Part shown: positions 49,001 through 57,236 of the stretch, piece by piece
Layout: each line of letters begins with the position of its first letter
How positions within the stretch are numbered: position 1 is the stretch's first letter
Assembly (NCBI RefSeq): GCF_905175385.1
Contig: NZ_HG992750.1
Location: 1,054,001-1,118,000, forward strand
Source of the DNA: Vibrio sp. B1FLJ16
GTDB taxonomy: Bacteria; Pseudomonadota; Gammaproteobacteria; Enterobacterales; Vibrionaceae
Reading direction: 5' to 3'
Length of the DNA: 64,000 bases
Program-made: the position numbers and the translations under genes
Notes under the pieces: model-generated
Told to the model about the DNA's origin: nothing
The model's input: the letters and a program-made list of their open reading frames with translations, nothing else
Database searches by the model: none

Positions 49001-49721
49001 CGCTCTTTTCCCAGTTGAGGATCTTGTTAATTTGATTAACCAGTTCCTGATTACCAAGCCCTGTAATGAAACTTACCTTCTCATCAGGAAGCCAGTCAGG
49101 TACATCAATTGCCCCTTTAACAATATTTTGCTCATCAAGGTACTGAGTAATAGCGACATAGGTCGAAATCAGCGCATTTGCACGGCCACTGCGAACGTAT
49201 TCGAACGCTTCTAAGTTACTTTTAACCGGAACAATATTCGTGAAGCCCTGCTTTTTAAGGCTTTCACAATAGGCTGTGCCCTTTACACAGACCCATTTAA
49301 TGCGTCTTTGATCGCGCTCTTTTTGCTTGGTGTCTTCGTACCACACCGCAATCGTGCTTGAGAAGAATGGCTGTGAAAATAGAAATCGAGCTTCTCTATC
49401 TGGAGTTTTACTAAAGCCTACTGCACCATCAATAACGCCGCTTTCAACATCAGCTAGCAAAGGCAGGATTTCATTGTATGGACGAAGCTTTACTCTAAGG
49501 TTGAGCACTTTCGCAATATTAGATAAGTAATCGAGGTTGATACCGTAAAACGGCCCAATGCTATCAACAATAGAATCCGCAGACTCACGCTGGGTGATCA
49601 CTCCAACTGTGACAGTGTCTCTTTGTTCTTCGTTTGCAGATACAGCAGATGCATGAAAAGAAACCAATACGCTGATAAACGTAACGGTTAACAAGAATGC
49701 TTTTCTAAGAATGCTGAACAT
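46053..49721 (-). CDS. unorthodox hybrid sensor kinase with two periplasmic solute-binding domains (RocS/EvgS/VieS type)
   Basis: In order, the 1222-aa protein has a signal peptide (1-27), two SBP_bac_3 domains (about 36-250 and 270-485), a membrane helix (500-523), a PAS-like domain (about 540-650), a dimerisation domain with His680 (MSHELRTP), an ATPase domain (NLLSNAIKF, ADTGIGM, GGTGLGLS), a receiver with Asp1045 (LLTDFHMPEMDG) and an Hpt domain with His1164 (HGIKGAVGAIG). The PAS domain has a cysteine set at 569, 577, 580 and 585, and another CxxC at 956-959. It is the first gene of the operon with REC-EAL, NarL and GGDEF partners. An AGGAAG ribosome site supports the start. The stimulus is unknown. 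Confidence 0.95.
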   Translation of the reverse strand: MFSILRKAFLLTVTFISVLVSFHASAVSANEEQRDTVTVGVITQRESADSIVDSIGPFYGINLDYLSNIAKVLNLRVKLRPYNEILPLLADVESGVIDGAVGFSKTPDREARFLFSQPFFSSTIAVWYEDTKQKERDQRRIKWVCVKGTAYCESLKKQGFTNIVPVKSNLEAFEYVRSGRANALISTYVAITQYLDEQNIVKGAIDVPDWLPDEKVSFITGLGNQELVNQINKILNWEKSGKNIRSVASSNPYHINDKLLVEYRRKVGNDRKITYSSSEDSYPFLYKNEQSGHLDGFLPDFMELIQSRTGLKFDFVKPNASLSSGLTAFNSDLVPVAYVDEVPASDWLVTKPFMHNKFVSIRTKEHEVDATNRSKLGLLISFKKQGLVHLNSWQHDRFTRYDDVRQLLSDLKSGKLDIAYVPDDVIHSLIAQDQVDGLTINHHDTLKLSIAFAVSNHDTQLKNMLDSVIETIDSNEIDKLLRSYQNFNLVYGYDDEHMARVFLLAALAFALLLVVVYFVLSHLKLKVNLAELNANNEEKEKKWLMDIIQEINSLVFIHDENNSLEMSNCARYQHGQCKECSLKNCSTNSRLVENKSELIKVFEGKRIAEEVASSGCGLGINHVYRERKTISSPSGKKKLVLTLIQDITTQKEREQALIDAQEKAQTAVRARENFLATMSHELRTPLAAAHSILDLLERQVDDASNRELITQAMRSLNHLNVLVDEVLDYSKLEAGQLTVVPVKTDLIVTLCDVLRSFEPKALDKGLDYKVVIKPFAERLVEVDSLRLIQIVTNLLSNAIKFTAEGEIGISVTVYKAMLTVKVADTGIGMTESQLAGVLDPFVQADDTITRKFGGTGLGLSIVDRLIQCMGGELSIDSQYGLGTTIVVKLPVTHCDYASENYSKWTYSEELPLNVRQWCDVWDVQPALDEANLVPEFDLEGRCKGIMFSQQDAAPVCLSCNEIQYPDMLLTLFDQSLQEPNKVERVSESLSWIDGTVVVAEDNLINQSIITMQLNELGIKPVIVNNGCEAWEYIQRNENVAVLLTDFHMPEMDGYELVKHVKSSQKHKAIPVIGVTAEDSRLASEKAKEMGMDDVLYKPYDLNKLKRVLIPFIGQTEQVSSPTWIEKFPPREAKEIAQVFSQSMATDIEKLNSASTEKDKKQVIHGIKGAVGAIGISMLVELCIKAEKASAAELDKYVAELATCIEKEIEKIENWAEINEQTV

Positions 49722-50358
49722 AAAGACTTCCTCTAATTGGGAAGTCAGACTAATCTGATGGGCTTAAAAGTCAAATTGCGGCCCTTTACAATACAACACC
49801 TATCATATTGATATTAAATAATTAAATCGCTTCATGTAGGTAACTCCTTACAGCATCTTCAACCTTGGACTACACGTTATTTGCGCTCAGCGTCCCAGAA
49901 AGCGCTCAAAAACGCGTTTCATCTTACATAGTGATTTGTAATAGCTCGGTCAATACGAGCAGTCCAAAGTAAGAATGTCAGAAGTCGTTGATTACAAGCT
50001 GTACCATACATCTTACAAGTGATGACGTGCCACGTCGTTAGTTTTTAAATAAACAAGAAACCGAGTCACAAGATATTCTTTCAGATATTAATTCAAACAG
50101 TGATAATCATACTGAAACTCGTTTAGAAGCAGCTTAGTCCACGCTTAATGGTACAAAGAGGAGCCCACTGGAAGAACCATTTAAGGACTCCAAGCAAAAA
50201 ATGTTTACCTATGATTGACGAAACATAACTTAACTCGCGACCCAAAAACAGATGGTACTAAAACCTTTTGGACCGCTCTTATCTAAATATTTCAATAAGA
50301 TAACGAGTTAAACTCTTCAGACAAAAAACTTCCAAGACGCACCAATAACAACACTATG
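49722..50358. other. 636-bp intergenic region upstream of the hybrid kinase gene
   Basis: The right-hand part lies downstream of the lipoprotein gene at 50359 and the left-hand part upstream of the kinase gene. It contains a 13-bp palindrome GACGTGCCACGTC (50024-50036) and a pair of inverted 7-mers (TTGGACT near 49864 and AGTCCAA near 49961) about 100 bp apart. A short open stretch ending near 50138 (SNSDNHTETRLEAA) has no recognisable parent. No gene could be supported. Confidence 0.4.
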
Positions 50359-51012
50359 TTAAACGCCACCAACTCCTTGAGAGTTTAATTCTGTTATCAC
50401 TGATGCTAAAGCGGCATCCTCTTTTTCAAGTCGAGCAATTTCTTCAGCATATTCGTTATATTGCTCAGAATCTTTAACAAGCATATCAAGCATTAATTTC
50501 CGGTCCTGTAAAACAAGTTCAGAATTCTTTTTATTCATTTGAGCTTTAGCTAAGTCAGTTTCAAGAGCTTCTTTATTACCCTTATTTGCTTTAATACTCG
50601 CCTTTAGTTCTGCATTTAACTGAGCATATTCGTAATTTACTTTTCTAGCTTCAGCCAGCAGCGCTTCTTTTTTATCATTATCTAAAGTTACGTCTCTTAA
50701 ATTAGAAATTTGTACCATAGCTATATATTGAGCTATCTGCTGAGCAGCAATAGTTCCTCCGATACCTGCAGCTAGTTGTAATGCTAATGGCCAATCTTCT
50801 CCATATTTGTTTATCAATATAGCAGAAACCGCTACTCCACCAATAGTACCAGCGACCGTCGCCTGCTTCATTATTTGCTGCTCACTCTCAGACCTAATTA
50901 CATTTTCATTTGTTGTGCTTGATGTAATCGGTTGGATGCCCGTCGTCATACAGCCAACTTGAGGTAATAAACATACAATAGACAACGCTGTATAACCAAT
51001 TTTGTTAAACAT
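50359..51012 (-). CDS. envelope protein with glycine-zipper and coiled coil, lipoprotein-like
   Basis: The 217-aa protein starts with a signal peptide ending in QVGC, a poor lipobox (Gln at -3), so lipidation is uncertain. A hydrophobic glycine-zipper-like segment follows (GTIGGVAVSAILI and LQLAAGIGGTIAAQQIAQYIA), then a long charged coiled coil (about residues 105-210). It is the last gene in line with the LRR/SUMF1 genes on the minus strand, 168 bp after the previous small lipoprotein gene. The family is unknown to me. The zipper suggests membrane insertion or oligomerisation in the envelope. Confidence 0.78.
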   Translation of the reverse strand: MFNKIGYTALSIVCLLPQVGCMTTGIQPITSSTTNENVIRSESEQQIMKQATVAGTIGGVAVSAILINKYGEDWPLALQLAAGIGGTIAAQQIAQYIAMVQISNLRDVTLDNDKKEALLAEARKVNYEYAQLNAELKASIKANKGNKEALETDLAKAQMNKKNSELVLQDRKLMLDMLVKDSEQYNEYAEEIARLEKEDAALASVITELNSQGVGGV

Positions 51013-51180
51013 ATTCCCCTCCGCATAAGAAGTTTTCTATAAAATACATTGCAAAATTTTTGGCAGCGTCATTTAATTCTATTTAAAAAGAACTACAGCT
51101 ATAACCCCCCCAACTTAAGCACATTACCAGTAGTGCATTGATAAACTGCTCTACATTGTCGACAAATATAGTAGGTAATT

Positions 51181-51576
51181 TTAAAAACTATAAACCTCAA
51201 TCAATTCTTTTTTCTTCTCAATATCTTTTTCAAGCGTGTTTTTTTTCTCTTGCAGTATGATTAATTGTTTTTTCTGATCTTGTTGGGTTTCTTTCATACT
51301 ACCTGACGAAGTATTGCTAGATACTTCTTCAATCTTTGCTATTTCATATTCTAAGTCAGAAAGCTCAGCGTTCAGTGACGCGAGCTGCGCTTCTAAAGCA
51401 ATACGCTCTTTCTCACTGTCACGTGTTTTATCTTGCTCTACACCTAGATTTGCGCTGAGTATTTGTTGCCTTTGCTCTTGTGCTTTCATCGCATTGTGGT
51501 AAGCACAACCAGAAACCAAAGCGAATACAATACATAACAAACTGACTCTATTTAAAATTTTTCTAATCATATTCAC
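51181..51576 (-). CDS. small coiled-coil lipoprotein
   Basis: The 131-aa precursor has a signal peptide ending in the lipobox LVSGC (Cys24). Almost all of the mature part is a predicted coiled coil with heptads of Leu, Ile and Glu/Lys. Its ATG overlaps the stop of the SUMF1-domain gene by 4 nt, so the two are translationally coupled and probably act together in the periplasm or at the outer membrane. No family recognised. Confidence 0.82.
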   Translation of the reverse strand: MNMIRKILNRVSLLCIVFALVSGCAYHNAMKAQEQRQQILSANLGVEQDKTRDSEKERIALEAQLASLNAELSDLEYEIAKIEEVSSNTSSGSMKETQQDQKKQLIILQEKKNTLEKDIEKKKELIEVYSF

Positions 51577-53468
51577 TCTCTTATTTCTAACTCAGTAAGA
51601 AGGTTTTTATAAAGATAGTCTAACTGCGGGTATTTGCCCTGTTTAACTTCGTTGATATGCCTCTCCAATAAATCCATCCCCTTAATTTGCTCTTGACTTA
51701 TATTATTATCCTCTAACCAGCCGGTGATTTTTGATTTTATTTCAGGAAATAAGTTATGGTCTGTATTATCAACAATTTGAATTACATATTTTCGGTATTC
51801 CTTCAACATACTTTCCGCTTCGCTTTCATTAATCGCCCACGCATCTTGGCTCAGCGCACTACCTGCTTTCTTTTTAATTTCAATCGCTTTTAAATTCCTC
51901 CAAGCGGTGAACAGATTATAACCAGCCACACGAACTAAAGCCTCCAGCAGACGTTTTTCTGCAAGCACTATCCGTTTTTCGTTCTTCTCAGTCTCGAATT
52001 CAGCTAGCTTACGTCCGCGTATTGCATCATCTAATTCCTGTTGTAAAACACGGTTCCGTTTCTCAATTGACTCTGCTCTTTTCAGCTCATCGTTCTGCTT
52101 ATTAACCGTTTGATTCAGCCTAAATCGCTCTGCTTGCAAACGCGAGATTTCAGAGTCTTTGGCTTTAATTAAAGTAAGCGTTTTCTGTTCGACGGAACTT
52201 TTATCAACAAAGGTCGCTAAATCTTCGTTCTTCGCTTTTTCTGCATCTAGCTCTCTTTGTAAGGCCGCTAGCTCGCTAGCCTTTTTATTTAGAATACTTT
52301 TTAAATCAGTGTAATTAGATTGGATAGTTTCATTCTGCTGATTTAAATCTTTAACATCGTGATCTAGTTGATTGATTCTTTCTTTCATGTAACTGATTAG
52401 ATCGTTTAAAGACTCAAATGACAAATTACTTTGTCCATGCAAAGAAGACCAACCTACACCACCAACACTATTTAGATAATCATCGAAGCCATCAGCTAGT
52501 TGATCTTCGCTAAACCCAGCCCCGCTTACGAACGTTCCTAAAGCGAGTCGAAATCCTACTCTTTTATCTCGCTTGCTGTAGGGATCGTAACCTTTATACT
52601 CTGCACGTTTAGAAACTTTCAGATCATCAAGTTCATCATCGAAATTTCCTCCACGAATGACTAAACCACCATATCGTGCAAACAGAAAGTCATGACCGAA
52701 AATACCGTAAGTAATTTCTGACGCATTACCTAGCATGTCATACAATTTCAAAGGGTTTTGCTTAAGATCGCTTGACCCCGTCTCTTTAAGCTTCCCTCCT
52801 GACGATCGCCTATACCATTCATAACCTTCTATTGACATTACTCCCCCTTCCTCATAAGGGTAATGTCGATCAAAAACTTCTGGGGATACCTCGTTGCCAC
52901 CACGAGCAGCAAACTCCCACTCAACCTCAGTAGGTAAACGAACATAGCCCACAGCGTTACCATACCTTGGTAATTCATTTATTTGATTTTTCGTTAAATA
53001 AATATTCAAAGCTTCGATAAATGTCAGTATTTCAGCTGGAGTCTTACCTGTTTGAGGAAGTAATGAGTTGTCTACCGGTTCGATGTCCTCCCCTTTTTCT
53101 TTCTGCCACCAACGCATTACAGCGTTCCACTGCCTAACCGAAACTTCTGTTTCACCTAGATAATATAGCCACTCATTTCGACCTTCATTTAGTGCAGTAA
53201 ACGAACCACCTAGACTTGTAATTGAAAGATGCTCTTCATAGCTATTCACACCCTCACGCGATCCAAGCTTCACTCTTTTTGCGGAAAAAATCTGATTGCC
53301 ATCAAGTCCTAAAAAAACAGGCCGAAACTTGATAGAGACGTTGTCTGGCAACGGGAACTCTTTTACTAATTCATCAGATTCTGACGCATCCGATGCATAA
53401 AGGTTGGTGCTGAAAATCGCACCAACAAACATATAAATCAATGACAATAAGGAAAAATGGTAAGTCAT
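51573..53468 (-). CDS. secreted SUMF1/FGE-fold protein with long coiled coil
   Basis: The 631-aa protein has a signal peptide (cleavage near LYASDA), a SUMF1/formylglycine-generating-enzyme fold (about residues 60-320) and a coiled coil (about 355-530) before a helical C-terminus. Fold landmarks are GETEVSVRQWNAVM, YVRLPTEVEWEFAARGG, YDMLGNASEI, VIRGGNFDDE and VGFRLALG. The canonical GNVWEW is changed to GNASEI and I see no catalytic cysteine pair, so it is probably a binding or structural member of the fold, not an oxidase. It follows the LRR gene by about 90 bp and overlaps the next lipoprotein gene. ATG at 53468 has AAAAGG upstream and is preferred to 53504. Confidence 0.88.
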   Translation of the reverse strand: MTYHFSLLSLIYMFVGAIFSTNLYASDASESDELVKEFPLPDNVSIKFRPVFLGLDGNQIFSAKRVKLGSREGVNSYEEHLSITSLGGSFTALNEGRNEWLYYLGETEVSVRQWNAVMRWWQKEKGEDIEPVDNSLLPQTGKTPAEILTFIEALNIYLTKNQINELPRYGNAVGYVRLPTEVEWEFAARGGNEVSPEVFDRHYPYEEGGVMSIEGYEWYRRSSGGKLKETGSSDLKQNPLKLYDMLGNASEITYGIFGHDFLFARYGGLVIRGGNFDDELDDLKVSKRAEYKGYDPYSKRDKRVGFRLALGTFVSGAGFSEDQLADGFDDYLNSVGGVGWSSLHGQSNLSFESLNDLISYMKERINQLDHDVKDLNQQNETIQSNYTDLKSILNKKASELAALQRELDAEKAKNEDLATFVDKSSVEQKTLTLIKAKDSEISRLQAERFRLNQTVNKQNDELKRAESIEKRNRVLQQELDDAIRGRKLAEFETEKNEKRIVLAEKRLLEALVRVAGYNLFTAWRNLKAIEIKKKAGSALSQDAWAINESEAESMLKEYRKYVIQIVDNTDHNLFPEIKSKITGWLEDNNISQEQIKGMDLLERHINEVKQGKYPQLDYLYKNLLTELEIRE

Positions 53469-53558
53469 ATCTGTACCTTTTCGAGTCAATTTTGCGACCG
53501 ACACCGACAGTTAACTCAGTTTTAGCCTTTTCTTTAAACATACACTCAGATTGAACAC

Positions 53559-56500
53559 TTATTCCTCAACCTCGCACAGCTCTCTAAAATTGAGTAAATT
53601 TATTAATAAGCCTTGTTTACATATTTGTGGAGGTAAGTAAGTCAACTGGTTCTGACTAGCTTCCAACCTCTCCAAAGTGCTCAAGCCAGCTATACTGGGC
53701 GGCAAGGTGAACAAGGCATTTCCACTAACAAGTAGTCTTCTTAATGCTTTCAACTGACCTATCTCGGGCGGCAACGCTGTTAACTGATTATCCATGACAT
53801 CTAATCTTTTCAATGCGCTCAACTGACCTATCTCGGGCGGTAATGAGGTTAACTCGTTATTATTGATGTCTAGCCATTCCAACGATCTCAACTGACCTAT
53901 TTGTGCCGGTAAGCTAACCAACTGGTTTTCATTAATGTCTAGCCTCTTTAATGTACTCAAAGCACCTATCTCCGAAGGTAACCTCGTTAACTGGTTCTGA
54001 TTGAGATCCAGCCTTTCCAATGCTCTTAGCTGACCTATTTGAGCTGGTAAGCTAACTAACTGGTTTCCATTAAGAAACAGTTCCCGCAAGGAGATTAATT
54101 GTCCTATCGGGGGAGATAAGGTGGTTAAATTATTGTCATAAACATCCAACCACTTTAACGCTCTCAATTGACCAATCTGCGCTGGTAGGTTAGTCAACTT
54201 ATTATGACTCACGTCCAACCTCTTCAACGTGCTCAACCGACCGATTTCCTTTGGCAAAGAAGTCAGTTGGTTACGACTGACATTCAACTCTTCCAACCCG
54301 CTTAACTCACCTATCTCTGATGGCAAGACAGTTAATTGGTTAGCACTAATATTTATATCTTCCAATATAATCAACTGACCGACATTCGCTGGTAAATCAA
54401 GTAACTCGTTGCCACTGACGTCTAGCCTCTTGAGTGAGTTCAACTGACCTATCTGAGTTGGTAAATCAATTAACTGATTGTTACTAATAGATAGCCTATC
54501 TAATGATAACAATTGACCTATTTTTTCTGGCAAGGTGATCAACTCATTATGATTGACTGACATTTCCTTAAGTGCAGCCAGTTGGCCTATATCTTCAGGT
54601 AAGGATATCAATGTGTTATAACTGACTTCTAACCTCTCCAACTCGCTTAGCTGAGATAAAGACGCTGGCAAGTTACTCAGCTTATTATGACTAACATCCA
54701 GGCTTTTCAATGAGCTTAACTGACCTACCTCTATCGGTAATTCAGTCAGTTTGTTATGACTAATATTTAATTTCTCCAATGCACTTAATTGAGCAACCTC
54801 TGTCGGTAAGCTAGTCATTTGATTCAGGTTCTCGCTCCCACTAATATCTAATCCCTTCAACGTATTTAATTGGAACATTTCTTTCGGCAAGTTGGCCAAC
54901 GGGTTTTCGCTAATATCCAGTACCTCCAGTGACGTCAATTGAGCTATCTCAGGCGAGATGAGTATCAATTCATTACCACTTACATTCAGCCTCTCTAACC
55001 TGCTCAGCTGAAATAATTCCGGAGGCAATTCGGTTAATCCATTTAAACTAACAGTTAGCTCTTTCAACGTGCTTAAGTGACCCAACCCAGATGGCAAGGT
55101 AATTAACTGATTATCACTAACGTTAAGCACTTCCAATACCGTCAGCTGACCTATTTCTGAAGGTAACGTTGTTATCTGGTTATTACTTATAGAGAGACTC
55201 TTTAATGATCTTAACTTACTCACTTCCAGCGGTAGCGTGGTCAACTTATTTCCACTTAGCTCCATTTCCTTCAATGAGACCAAGTAACCTACCTCTGGTG
55301 GCAATGCCCCTATCAAATTATTACTCAAATCTAGCACTTCAAGCTTTGGGAAAGATATCGCTATTAATGCTAATTGCTCCGAATCTAGTTTGTTATTTGA
55401 TAATTTTAAGTGTTTGAGATTTTTTAGTGACAGCGCCTTAACAGGCAATTCAACAAGACCAAAACCTCTTAGATCTAAACTATCTTGACCTCGCGCCAGT
55501 GCGTTAGAAATAATTGCATCAGGTGTTATATCTGGACCTGAGAAATTATTGAACGCCTCTTGCGAGAAGCTTTGCCTTATTAAATAGATTTTTGCTTTAT
55601 CTTCTGTTGTAAGTGCAGCGTAAGTTTCCTCTTTTCCGATTTCTATGTAGCAATTTGCTTGTTCAAATTGTTCAATATGATTCAAGACCATCATCGAATT
55701 AACACGGCAGTGTTTAATTTCACTATGTAAGAATACGATTGGCGTATCCTTTCGAGTATCGTCATCGGCTTCATAGATGTACCTAAAATCCACTCCAGCT
55801 AATCGAGAGAGGGAAAAAACAACTCCGCTCATACGACTACCGCGAAATGTCGCTTTATTTAACTGCGCTCGAATAAATTGTGCATTTGTTAGGTTTGCAC
55901 TGGTAAATCGGGTTTGTGCCCCCTCGGCTATGATACCGACGAAAGAAGTATTCTCAGCGGATATATCTGTCATATTGACACCGCTTAAATTCGACAGAGT
56001 AATATTCGCATAATCGAGGTTTGCTCTTGAGAGATTAGTGCCGGGTAGAAAAAGGGTGTTTTCGATTGCAGAGTAAGAAAGATTGGCTCCAGTCAAATCA
56101 CCATCGATAAGTGCACGGTTAAGAACAGAGCCCCGCAAGTCAGCGTTAGAGAAATCTACACCACAATAATCGTTATCAGATAACCGGGCTAGCCTCAGAT
56201 TTCGACCTTCGAGTCGAATCTTAGGTAGCTGGTTATCTGTCTGACAATTTTCTCTATTTCTGAATGTTGTCTCTACATTTTGTTCTGTTGCAGCTTGAGC
56301 GTTAACATCGTGCGTGATTTTATCTTTTTCAGAAAATAGAGAATTACCATCTTCTGTAGTTCGACTGTTCAAGACTTGAATCTGAGAAGTGACGTCGATA
56401 TGTGGAATCAGCCAAGAAGTATTTTGGCTATCAACCAGAGGTTTTAGCGTTTGCGGGACCATGTCTGCGGCAATAAGTCCCCCTACACGAAGAGCAATAG

Positions 56501-57236
56501 CACCTATCGCCAAAGTTAAATAATACTTTTCATACTTGCTAGCCTTAAATCGAGACTTACAGGTTTCAAACTCAGACCTTAAGCTCTTAAAGAACTGGAT
56601 AACCTTTTGTTTGACAGTGGCGTCAGTACCCTTTTCTAGTTTGCTCTCTACTTGGTGTGTGAATTTCTGCGGGTACTGGATGGGAAGCCAGAGGACTAAG
56701 TGCAAATAAACAGACAAAAGTATGCAAGCCCCATGGAAGGCGGTTGTTCCATAACTTTGATAATTTGCATATTTCCAACCGATTAATACAAGCAACGCTA
56801 AAGGAAGAATTGATATCATTCCCACAATGATGGCATTGATTAAATAATAGTTTCTTGAACGACGTTGCTGAGTTTTATCTCCTTTTTCAGGTGTTATAGG
56901 GAACACGTCGTATTTGGCTCGGGTGTTGAACATAAACGCATGCAACAGATCGAGGTTAGATATTTGATTGTTATCCTTGTGACCTAACCAAGCTTGTAAT
57001 GTTCGAACGTGCTCGTGGAGGTTGATATACAGGTTGTATTGTAAAGCAATCAAAATCCCTGGGGCTAAATGTACAAAGTCTCTAATCGAAACGGGAATTC
57101 CGACTAAAGGTAAACTCAGAGTACTATCTAATAGTAGTAACTGTAGATCAGTAGTACTCACAACAGTAACGAGTAGATAAAGTTGCAAAAGAAAAAAAGC
57201 GAGCACTACGTTTCGATTTTTTTTTACTGCTATCAT
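53559..57236 (-). CDS. giant membrane protein with pentapeptide repeats and about 26 leucine-rich repeats
   Basis: The 1225-aa protein has three parts. Residues 1-290 contain about five hydrophobic segments (for example VVLAFFLLQLYLLVTVVST, AIIVGMISILPLALLVLIGW, CILLSVYLHLVLWL). Residues about 340-490 are pentapeptide repeats of the A(D/N)LxG type (VDFSNADLRGSVLN, GANLSYSAIENT). Residues about 600-1210 are about 26 leucine-rich repeats of 23 residues, consensus LxxLxxLDVSxNxLTxLPxE. The order is unusual and I know no characterised protein with it. An A9 run spans codons 4-7, and a 1-nt deletion there would join a cytoplasmic extension starting at 57306. It heads an apparent operon with the SUMF1-fold and two envelope coiled-coil genes. 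Confidence 0.9.
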   Translation of the reverse strand: MIAVKKNRNVVLAFFLLQLYLLVTVVSTTDLQLLLLDSTLSLPLVGIPVSIRDFVHLAPGILIALQYNLYINLHEHVRTLQAWLGHKDNNQISNLDLLHAFMFNTRAKYDVFPITPEKGDKTQQRRSRNYYLINAIIVGMISILPLALLVLIGWKYANYQSYGTTAFHGACILLSVYLHLVLWLPIQYPQKFTHQVESKLEKGTDATVKQKVIQFFKSLRSEFETCKSRFKASKYEKYYLTLAIGAIALRVGGLIAADMVPQTLKPLVDSQNTSWLIPHIDVTSQIQVLNSRTTEDGNSLFSEKDKITHDVNAQAATEQNVETTFRNRENCQTDNQLPKIRLEGRNLRLARLSDNDYCGVDFSNADLRGSVLNRALIDGDLTGANLSYSAIENTLFLPGTNLSRANLDYANITLSNLSGVNMTDISAENTSFVGIIAEGAQTRFTSANLTNAQFIRAQLNKATFRGSRMSGVVFSLSRLAGVDFRYIYEADDDTRKDTPIVFLHSEIKHCRVNSMMVLNHIEQFEQANCYIEIGKEETYAALTTEDKAKIYLIRQSFSQEAFNNFSGPDITPDAIISNALARGQDSLDLRGFGLVELPVKALSLKNLKHLKLSNNKLDSEQLALIAISFPKLEVLDLSNNLIGALPPEVGYLVSLKEMELSGNKLTTLPLEVSKLRSLKSLSISNNQITTLPSEIGQLTVLEVLNVSDNQLITLPSGLGHLSTLKELTVSLNGLTELPPELFQLSRLERLNVSGNELILISPEIAQLTSLEVLDISENPLANLPKEMFQLNTLKGLDISGSENLNQMTSLPTEVAQLSALEKLNISHNKLTELPIEVGQLSSLKSLDVSHNKLSNLPASLSQLSELERLEVSYNTLISLPEDIGQLAALKEMSVNHNELITLPEKIGQLLSLDRLSISNNQLIDLPTQIGQLNSLKRLDVSGNELLDLPANVGQLIILEDINISANQLTVLPSEIGELSGLEELNVSRNQLTSLPKEIGRLSTLKRLDVSHNKLTNLPAQIGQLRALKWLDVYDNNLTTLSPPIGQLISLRELFLNGNQLVSLPAQIGQLRALERLDLNQNQLTRLPSEIGALSTLKRLDINENQLVSLPAQIGQLRSLEWLDINNNELTSLPPEIGQLSALKRLDVMDNQLTALPPEIGQLKALRRLLVSGNALFTLPPSIAGLSTLERLEASQNQLTYLPPQICKQGLLINLLNFRELCEVEE
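53616..55425 (-). repeat. 69-bp tandem repeats encoding the LRR array
   Basis: About 26 tandem units of 23 codons encode the leucine-rich repeats. Units near the 3' end (C-terminal, about 53760-54240) are the most alike at DNA level, with repeated LPAQIGQLRAL and LPPEIGQLSAL blocks, which suggests recent duplication and a potential for length variation by recombination. Confidence 0.85.

Noticed and set aside
42937..49721. Direct orthology of the operon with V. cholerae vieSAB
   Set aside because: VieA joins REC, EAL and DNA-binding domains in one protein, whereas here they are split and a GGDEF gene is added; the Roc-type layout fits better.
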